This document shows positions 5,298-10,006 of a stretch of DNA of 10,006 bases, in pieces. The translations under genes and the position numbers were made by a program. The first letter of the stretch is position 1. Each line of letters begins with the position of its first letter. Source of the stretch: Natronohydrobacter sp. (GTDB lineage: Bacteria > Pseudomonadota > Alphaproteobacteria > Rhodobacterales > Rhodobacteraceae); contig SKGU01000243.1 in assembly GCA_007117255.1 (NCBI GenBank), forward strand, positions 1 through 10,006, read 5' to 3'. The notes below the pieces were generated by a model, which was not told where the DNA came from, searched no databases, and saw nothing but the letters and a program-made list of their open reading frames with translations.

Positions 5298-6317
5298 ATG
5301 GGACGGTTCGAGCGTTTCCTGTCGCTATGGGTGGCAGGGGCGATTGCGGTTGGCCTCGGTCTCGGAACGGTTCTACCGGGACTGTTCCAGACCCTTGCGG
5401 CGCTCGAATACGCCAATGTGAACCTGATCGTTGCAGTCCTGATCTGGGCGATGATCTATCCGATGATGGTGTCGGTCGATTTCGGCGCGTTGCGCGATGT
5501 CGGGCGCAAACCTAAAGGGCTGGTCATTACCCTGACCGTGAATTGGCTGATCAAGCCCTTCACAATGGCTGCGCTTGGGGTGCTGTTTTTCGAGCATGTC
5601 TTTGCCGGTCTTATCGACCCTGCCGATACGGGCCAATATATCGCGGGGCTGATCCTGCTGGGGGCCGCGCCCTGCACGGCTATGGTGTTCGTCTGGTCAC
5701 AACTGACAAGGGGTGATCCGAATTACACGCTGGTTCAGGTCTCGGTGAATGACGTCATCATGATCTTTGCCTTCGCGCCGATCGTGGCCTTTCTGCTGGG
5801 CATCACAGACCTGAGCGTGCCTTGGGAAACGCTGATCCTGTCGGTGGTGCTGTATGTGCTGCTGCCGCTTGGTGCAGGTGTCATTACGCGGCGGCATTTA
5901 TTGGCGCAAGGCGGGCTTGCAGCGGTCGAAGAGTTCACGGCGCGCATCAAGCCTATCTCGGGTGCGGGGCTGTTGCTGACCGTTATTCTGCTTTTCGGCT
6001 TTCAGGGCGATGTAATCCTGCAAAACCCCGGCCTGATCGTGCTTCTGGCTGTACCCATCCTGATCCAGTCTTATGGCATGTTCGCGATCGCGTATTTCTG
6101 GGCATGGCGCTGGAAGGTGCCACATAACGTTGCCGCCCCTTGTGCGTTGATCGGGACATCCAATTTCTTTGAACTCGCAGTCGCGGTCGCCATCTCGCTG
6201 TTCGGGCTGAATTCAGGTGCGGCGCTCGTGACTGTCGTGGGGGTTCTGGTCGAAGTGCCGGTGATGGTGTCACTTGTCTGGCTGGCAAACAAAACGAAAA
6301 ACGCCTTCGCAGTATGA
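5298..6317 (+). CDS. acr3: ACR3-family arsenite efflux transporter
   Basis: A full-length (339-residue) inner-membrane exporter of the bile/arsenite/riboflavin transporter superfamily; ACR3 proteins extrude As(III), some also Sb(III). About ten hydrophobic segments run through the protein. Family signatures are GAAPCTAMVFVWSQLTRGDP, with Cys126 as the essential membrane cysteine, the NYTLVQVSVNDVIMI stretch after it, PCALIGTSNFFELAVA with Cys282, and Glu319 in VGVLVEVPVM, matching the conserved late-helix glutamate. The N-terminus MGRFERFLSLWV is the usual ACR3 start. No strong ribosome binding site precedes it. Four bases separate it from ilvH, and I see no promoter, ArsR-type operator or terminator between them, so it is probably read from the ilv transcript and translated by coupling. 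An arsenite exporter in an amino-acid operon is unusual. The TGA stop overlaps the downstream terminator's A run. Confidence 0.94.
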   Translation: MGRFERFLSLWVAGAIAVGLGLGTVLPGLFQTLAALEYANVNLIVAVLIWAMIYPMMVSVDFGALRDVGRKPKGLVITLTVNWLIKPFTMAALGVLFFEHVFAGLIDPADTGQYIAGLILLGAAPCTAMVFVWSQLTRGDPNYTLVQVSVNDVIMIFAFAPIVAFLLGITDLSVPWETLILSVVLYVLLPLGAGVITRRHLLAQGGLAAVEEFTARIKPISGAGLLLTVILLFGFQGDVILQNPGLIVLLAVPILIQSYGMFAIAYFWAWRWKVPHNVAAPCALIGTSNFFELAVAVAISLFGLNSGAALVTVVGVLVEVPVMVSLVWLANKTKNAFAV

Positions 6318-6343
6318 AAAAAGGCGGCCCGAGGGCCGCCTTT
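6317..6343 (-). terminator. intrinsic terminator of tig, probably bidirectional
   Basis: Arms AAAGGCGGCC (6320-6329) and GGCCGCCTTT (6334-6343) form a ten-pair stem with the four-base loop CGAG. Read on the minus strand, the hairpin ends in six T residues (the complement of A 6317-6322), 24 bases after the tig stop codon. Read on the plus strand it has only three T residues, so termination of the acr3 transcript may be weaker. The A run includes the last base of the acr3 stop codon. Confidence 0.85.
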
Positions 6344-6367
6344 CGCAAAGCACTCAAGAACCTTGGT

Positions 6368-7702
6368 TCAGGCCTCGTCTTCCAGCGATTCAATGGCCTT
6401 TTGCAGCTCGTCCTTGCTGACCTCTTTTTCGGTCACGCTGATCTGTGCCACGATATGATCGACAACCTTGTCTTCAAAGATCGGCGCGCGCAACTGCTGC
6501 TGCATCTGCTGGTTCTTCTGGATGAATTCGAAGAACGCCTGCTCCTGCCCCGGATACTGACGGGCCTGCGCGATCACGGCCTGTGTCATTTCCTGATCGG
6601 TGACAGTCACTTCGGCCTTCTGCCCGATTTCCGCCAGCAACAGACCCAGTTTCACACGGCGCACAGCCAGCTTGTCGCTTTCCTCAGTCGTCTCGACTTC
6701 GCCATGGCTGTGATCGTTCTGATCGACATCTTCCTGCGCGTCATGCCACAGTTGATGCGCGATCTGCTTGCTTTCAGCTTCCACCAGCGACGGCGGCAGG
6801 TCAAAATTCACAGCCGCATCCAGCGCATCCAGCAGACCACGTTTCAGCACCGCGCGCGATGCCTGCCCGTATTCCGCTTCCAGACGCTCGGTGATCTGGG
6901 TTTTCAGCGCATCAAGGCTCTCTGCGCCGAACTGCTTGGCCAGATCATCATCGATCTTTGCCTCTGCCGGGGCTTTGACGGCCTTGATGGTGCACTCAAA
7001 AACCGCTTCCTTGCCGGCGAGATGCTCTGCGCCATATTCATCCGGGAAGCTGACCGTCACGGCTTTCTCATCGCCAGCCTTCACGCCGACAAGCTGTTCT
7101 TCAAAGCCGGGAATGAACTGACCCGACCCCAGCACCAGCGGGAAATCATCCGCAGCGCCACCTTCAAAGGCCTCGCCATCGATCTTGCCAAGGAAGTTCA
7201 TCGTGACCTGATCGCCGTTTTCGGCAGCGCCATCCTTGTCGTCGAATTGCTGCGCGTTCTTGGCCAGGTTCTCAAGCGCTTCCTGAACAGCCGCATCTTC
7301 CGCCTTGACCACCAGCTTTTCCAGCGTGATGCCAGAGAAATCAGGCGTCTCGATGGTTGGCAGCGCCTCGTAATTCAACGAGACGACAACATCATCGCCT
7401 TCTTTCCAGTCTTCATTGGTCATCTTGACTTCGGGCTGAAGTGCGGGCCGGTCGCCGCTGTCTTCAAAATGCTTGTTCATCGCGCCGTCGACAGCGTCCT
7501 GCATCGCTTCGCCCAGCAGGCGCTGACCGAACTGCTTTTTCAGCAGCGCCATGGGCACCTTGCCCTTGCGAAACCCCTTCATCTCGATCTCAGGCTGCGC
7601 TTCGACCAGTTTCTCATCAACTTTCGCGGCCAGTTCGTCAGCGGTGACCGTAATGGTGTAGCCGCGCTTCAGGCCCTCGTTCAGGGTTTCGGTGACTTGC
7701 AT
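6368..7702 (-). CDS. tig: trigger factor, ribosome-associated chaperone
   Basis: This chaperone binds L23 at the ribosome exit tunnel and shields nascent chains; it also has peptidyl-prolyl isomerase activity. It is 444 residues from ATG 7702. The N-terminal ribosome-binding domain has the signature GFRKGKVP at 43-50. An FKBP-type isomerase domain covers about 161-245 (GDQVTMNFLGKIDG, then FPLVLGSGQFIPGFEEQLVG). The rest is the helical substrate-cradling C-terminal domain, with an acidic, His-containing loop (DVDQNDHSHGEVET). Length and domain order are normal. The frame extends to an ATG at 7732, but ATG 7702 begins the canonical MQVTETLNEG and has GAGGA about five bases upstream. The upstream start would lie inside the loop of the leader hairpin. 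It stands alone as a transcription unit with its own terminator and candidate promoter. Confidence 0.97.
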   Translation of the reverse strand: MQVTETLNEGLKRGYTITVTADELAAKVDEKLVEAQPEIEMKGFRKGKVPMALLKKQFGQRLLGEAMQDAVDGAMNKHFEDSGDRPALQPEVKMTNEDWKEGDDVVVSLNYEALPTIETPDFSGITLEKLVVKAEDAAVQEALENLAKNAQQFDDKDGAAENGDQVTMNFLGKIDGEAFEGGAADDFPLVLGSGQFIPGFEEQLVGVKAGDEKAVTVSFPDEYGAEHLAGKEAVFECTIKAVKAPAEAKIDDDLAKQFGAESLDALKTQITERLEAEYGQASRAVLKRGLLDALDAAVNFDLPPSLVEAESKQIAHQLWHDAQEDVDQNDHSHGEVETTEESDKLAVRRVKLGLLLAEIGQKAEVTVTDQEMTQAVIAQARQYPGQEQAFFEFIQKNQQMQQQLRAPIFEDKVVDHIVAQISVTEKEVSKDELQKAIESLEDEA

Positions 7703-7722
7703 AAGCATCCTCGCATGTGTGA

Positions 7723-7744
7723 CAGGCCGCACAAAGGCGGCCTG
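7723..7744 (-). other. hairpin in the tig 5' leader
   Basis: CAGGCCGC (7723-7730) and GCGGCCTG (7737-7744) form a perfect eight-pair stem with a six-base loop. It lies between the candidate tig promoter and the tig start, about 20 bases upstream of the ATG. No T run follows on either strand, so it is not a standard terminator. It could stabilise the mRNA or affect initiation. The nonamer ACAGGCCGC at its left edge recurs at 7771-7779. Confidence 0.5.
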
Positions 7745-7758
7745 AATGAATCCCGGTC

Positions 7759-7787
7759 TTACTATGGTGCACAGGCCGCGGGATCAA
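7759..7787 (-). promoter_or_regulatory. candidate tig promoter
   Basis: On the minus strand TTGATC (complement of 7782-7787) and TAGTAA (complement of 7759-7764) are separated by exactly 17 bases. The -35 has four of six consensus positions, the -10 fewer. Initiation near 7752 would give a leader of about 50 bases that contains the hairpin at 7723-7744. Confidence 0.4.
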
Positions 7788-7886
7788 CCCACATTCGCAC
7801 AGTCGCACTTGACGCTGCGACCGTATTTCCCCTTTTCCTTGGCGCGAAATCGCCGCAGTCTGGCACCGTGGTTGAAATGGGGTTTC

Positions 7887-9395
7887 ATGCGCGCGCTTGT
7901 CTTCTGTCTTGCCATTACGGTTATGGCGCTGTCGATCTGGCGGCTTGAAGGCGAACGTGCCGGGTTGGTGCAGATCCCGCTCGCTGTCGAAGGGGGCACG
8001 CCTGCCACCCTGCATCTGCGCGAGGGGACCGCGCCCGCCCCTGTTGTCGTCATTGCGCACGGCTTTGCAGGATCGCGCCAGCTTATGGAGCCCTTCGCGC
8101 TGGTGCTGGCACAGGCAGGCTATGTTGTGGCCACATTTGACTTTGAGGGCCATGGCCGCAATCCGCGTCCCATGTCAGGCGATGTCACCTCGATTGACGG
8201 GACAACGCGCCTGCTGATGGATGAGACCGCCCGCGTGGCGCGCGCAGCACTGGCCCATCCGCGCGCTGACGGGCGGCTGGCCTATCTTGGGCATTCCATG
8301 GCGTCGGATATCGTGGTGCGTCAGGCGCTGGAAGACCCGCCCACCGATGCCGTGGTCGCCGTGTCCATGTTCAGCGAGGCGGTGACAGAAGATGCGCCCC
8401 GTAATTTGCTGGTGATTGCTGGCGCGTGGGAGGCCCGGCTGGCCCAAGAGGCGTTGCGCGCGTTGCGACTGGTCGATCCGACTGCGCAGAATGGCGATAT
8501 CACTGGCGATCCGGCCCTTGGCACAGGGCGGCGCGCTTTGGTTGTGCCCCAGGTCGAGCATGTCGGCGTGCTTTACGCACGCGCGGGGCTGGAAGCCGCA
8601 CGCGACTGGCTGGATGCCAGCTTCGGGCGCGACAACGCCGCGCCGGCTCCGTGGCGCGGCGGCTGGATCATGGCGCTGCTTCTGGCCACGATTGCGCTGG
8701 CCTGGCCGCTGGCGCGGGCCTTGCCCGCAACGCATCCCACACCGCCGATCCGGTTGACAGCCACGCGCTTCGTGATTGCCGCGCTTGGCCCTGCGCTGGT
8801 GGTGCCGCTTGTCCTTGCGCCCTTCGACATCCGGTTGCTTCCGGTTCTGGTCGCCGATTATCTGGCGCTGCATCTGGGCCTTTATGGGCTGATCTCGCTT
8901 GGTCTGCTGGCCTATTGGGGCCAGTTGCGCGGACAGTTTCCATTGCGCGCCGTCGCGGTCGCGGCGGCGGTTGCCGGGTTCGGGATCGTGGTGCTTGGGG
9001 GCGTTCTGGACCGCTATGTGGCGTCTTTCATACCGCATGCGGGGCGGATGGGCGTTGTTGGCGCGCTGGCACTTGGCGCAGTGCCGTTTTTGCTGGGCGA
9101 TGCGCTGTTGTCGCAGGGCGGCAAAGCTGGTCTATGGCGCGTGATTGTGCTGCGCGTTGCATTCCTGCTGTCTTTGGGGCTGGCGGTCTCACTCGATATG
9201 GAGAGGCTGTTTTTCCTGCTGATTATCTTGCCTGTGATCGTGCTGTTCTTCCTTTTGTTCGGCACGATGTCAGGCTGGGTTGGTCGGCGCTGCGGTATGC
9301 CCGCCGCTTGCGGGCTGGGGCTTGGTCTGGTGCTGGCATGGGCGCTCGGTGTCACATTCCCCATGTTCGATCCCTCTGTGCTTGGCACGCCATAA
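7887..9395 (+). CDS. membrane-anchored alpha/beta hydrolase with C-terminal multi-pass domain
   Basis: A 502-residue protein of unknown function. Residues 2-18 form a membrane anchor or uncleaved signal. Residues 50-245 look like an alpha/beta-hydrolase fold: the oxyanion-loop motif HGFAGSR at 58-64, VVATFDFEGHGRN at about 80-92, the nucleophile elbow GHSMA at 135-139 with Ser137, and a plausible catalytic His215 in QVEHVGVLY. The elbow ends in Ala rather than the usual Gly. The acid is unclear (Glu182 in GAWEARL is a candidate). From about 250 to the end there are roughly eight hydrophobic segments. If the anchor is oriented normally, the hydrolase domain would be periplasmic. The frame is open to an ATG at 7746, but that stretch reads like non-coding sequence over the tig promoter; ATG 7887 directly precedes the membrane anchor. 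The start has only a poor ribosome binding site. Neighbours give no clue to substrate. Confidence 0.82.
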   Translation: MRALVFCLAITVMALSIWRLEGERAGLVQIPLAVEGGTPATLHLREGTAPAPVVVIAHGFAGSRQLMEPFALVLAQAGYVVATFDFEGHGRNPRPMSGDVTSIDGTTRLLMDETARVARAALAHPRADGRLAYLGHSMASDIVVRQALEDPPTDAVVAVSMFSEAVTEDAPRNLLVIAGAWEARLAQEALRALRLVDPTAQNGDITGDPALGTGRRALVVPQVEHVGVLYARAGLEAARDWLDASFGRDNAAPAPWRGGWIMALLLATIALAWPLARALPATHPTPPIRLTATRFVIAALGPALVVPLVLAPFDIRLLPVLVADYLALHLGLYGLISLGLLAYWGQLRGQFPLRAVAVAAAVAGFGIVVLGGVLDRYVASFIPHAGRMGVVGALALGAVPFLLGDALLSQGGKAGLWRVIVLRVAFLLSLGLAVSLDMERLFFLLIILPVIVLFFLLFGTMSGWVGRRCGMPAACGLGLGLVLAWALGVTFPMFDPSVLGTP

Positions 9396-9560
9396 GACAC
9401 CCATACGGCTGAGACCCACATCGCCCATGATCTGACACAGTCTACCCGGCATCACGGTACAAAGGCCGACGTTCAGGCTGTAGCAAAGCTGAGGGGCATT
9501 TTCTGAAAGCGGCCGGTCATCTGGGCGGTTGCTTGTTACCTGTTGGATACAATGCGCCCC

Positions 9561-10006
9561 TCAGCATGGGACCGGATGCGCGGTTCGCTCGATCAATCCA
9601 TCCTGCGAGAGCGCCTGAAGCAATGTGTTCACATCGTGGATCATGTCGTCCTTGGTCTGGTCGGGGAAGTGGTCGTGCAGCGGTGTCGCAAGATCGGTCG
9701 CACTGCCGGGGATTTCCAGCAATGTCCAGACGGCCAGCGCCAGGGCATTCATGTGCCAGATCATTTGCCTGCCGGGTTGCCACAGGAACGCGCCGTCAGC
9801 CTTCTGCTGGATCACCACCTCTGGGTTGCGTGACCAGCATATGTCCGGGGGCAGTTCCGCTTGCGGTCGACTGGCATGGGTCGCTTCAGGCAGGATCGGA
9901 CCAATTTCGACATCTGCGGCCAGTGGCGCGGTAGTTCCAAATGCGCGGCGGATCAACGCCACGGCGTCTTCGAGATCGGAATAGACCAGCCGCAGACAGG
10001 TGATGC
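9561..10006 (-). CDS. PqqD-like protein, 5' end outside window or at internal GTG 9962
   Basis: The C-terminal part, about 80 residues, resembles the PqqD / RiPP-recognition-element fold: NPEVVIQQKADGAFLWQPGR, then HMNALALAVWTLLEIPG, DLATPLHDHFPD, and the closing helix DVNTLLQALSQDGLIE. PqqD-like domains bind peptides or partner proteins and present them to a modifying enzyme. Related domains also occur beside HPr-kinase-like proteins in alphaproteobacteria. The frame remains open to the right edge (147 codons visible). A GTG at 9962 could start a 133-residue protein, but no good ribosome binding site precedes it, and the upstream sequence (CLRLVYSDLEDAVALIRRAF) reads like protein, so I annotate to the edge. 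That would give an N-terminal extension of at least 60 residues beyond a plain PqqD domain. The partner gene is probably to the right. Family assignment is by pattern only. Confidence 0.65.
   Translation of the reverse strand, partial: ITCLRLVYSDLEDAVALIRRAFGTTAPLAADVEIGPILPEATHASRPQAELPPDICWSRNPEVVIQQKADGAFLWQPGRQMIWHMNALALAVWTLLEIPGSATDLATPLHDHFPDQTKDDMIHDVNTLLQALSQDGLIERTAHPVPC

Noticed and set aside
7746..7850. Stretch upstream of tig checked for a tRNA gene.
   Set aside because: No cloverleaf arms or a GTTC-type T-loop could be found.
7746..7886. N-terminal extension of the hydrolase frame from ATG 7746.
   Set aside because: The extra 47 residues cover the tig promoter region, have non-protein-like composition and would displace the membrane anchor from the N-terminus.
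6314..7948. Long plus-strand open frame of 544 codons opposite tig.
   Set aside because: It is the complement of a clear trigger factor gene, overlaps the acr3 end and terminator, and its translation shows no recognisable domain. GC-rich codon bias creates such shadows.
8426..9412. Plus-strand frame of 328 codons overlapping the hydrolase gene.
   Set aside because: Out-of-frame shadow, rich in Arg/Ala/Gly/Cys and without hydrophobic periodicity; the hydrolase frame has clear motifs and membrane segments.
9473..9520. A 15-codon minus-strand ORF (MTGRFQKMPLSFATA) after the PqqD-like gene, considered as a possible modified-peptide precursor.
   Set aside because: No ribosome binding site, no core or leader pattern, and ORFs of this size are common by chance. 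It could be reconsidered if a maturation enzyme is found beyond 10006.

Overview
The window is GC-rich chromosomal DNA, and its protein sequences (ParE, acetolactate synthase, trigger factor) read like those of an alphaproteobacterium, most probably a Rhodobacterales/Roseobacter-type organism. That placement rests on recalled family resemblance, not on a database search. Coding density is high. I see no insertion sequence, integrase, CRISPR array, tRNA or rRNA.

Layout, left to right. (1) 1-1108, minus: the N-terminal 369 residues of topoisomerase IV subunit B (parE); the rest lies beyond the left edge. (2) 1218-2626, minus: a two-gene unit of an ArsR-type repressor carrying an adjacent cysteine pair and a membrane permease of the ArsP/YraQ type (PF03773-like). 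Its promoter appears to carry an inverted-repeat operator between the -35 and -10 boxes. (3) 2755-6317, plus: a likely ilvI-ilvH-acr3 operon. It starts with a classical-looking attenuation leader: a short peptide with five consecutive Leu/Val/Ile codons, a candidate antiterminator stem, then a perfect 8-bp GC-rich hairpin with a T run. Acetolactate synthase large and small subunits follow, and an ACR3-type arsenite exporter starts four bases after ilvH. (4) 6368-7702, minus: trigger factor (tig), convergent with acr3 and sharing a hairpin terminator that overlaps the acr3 stop codon. (5) 7887-9395, plus: a predicted membrane-anchored alpha/beta hydrolase joined to about eight C-terminal membrane segments; function unknown. 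(6) 9561-10006, minus: a PqqD-like protein whose start lies beyond the right edge or at an internal GTG. The 165 bases between (5) and (6) hold nothing I can support.

How the parts relate. The ilv genes make the first common intermediates of branched-chain amino acids, and the leader would tie their transcription to the supply of charged Leu/Val/Ile tRNA. The two arsenic-type modules (arsR-permease and acr3) flank the ilv genes. If acr3 has no promoter of its own, it would be expressed under amino-acid attenuation rather than under arsenic control. This is the most unusual arrangement in the window. The regulatory leader is the clearest piece of non-coding structure and also shows that the longest possible start of the large-subunit ORF (GTG at 2858) is wrong.
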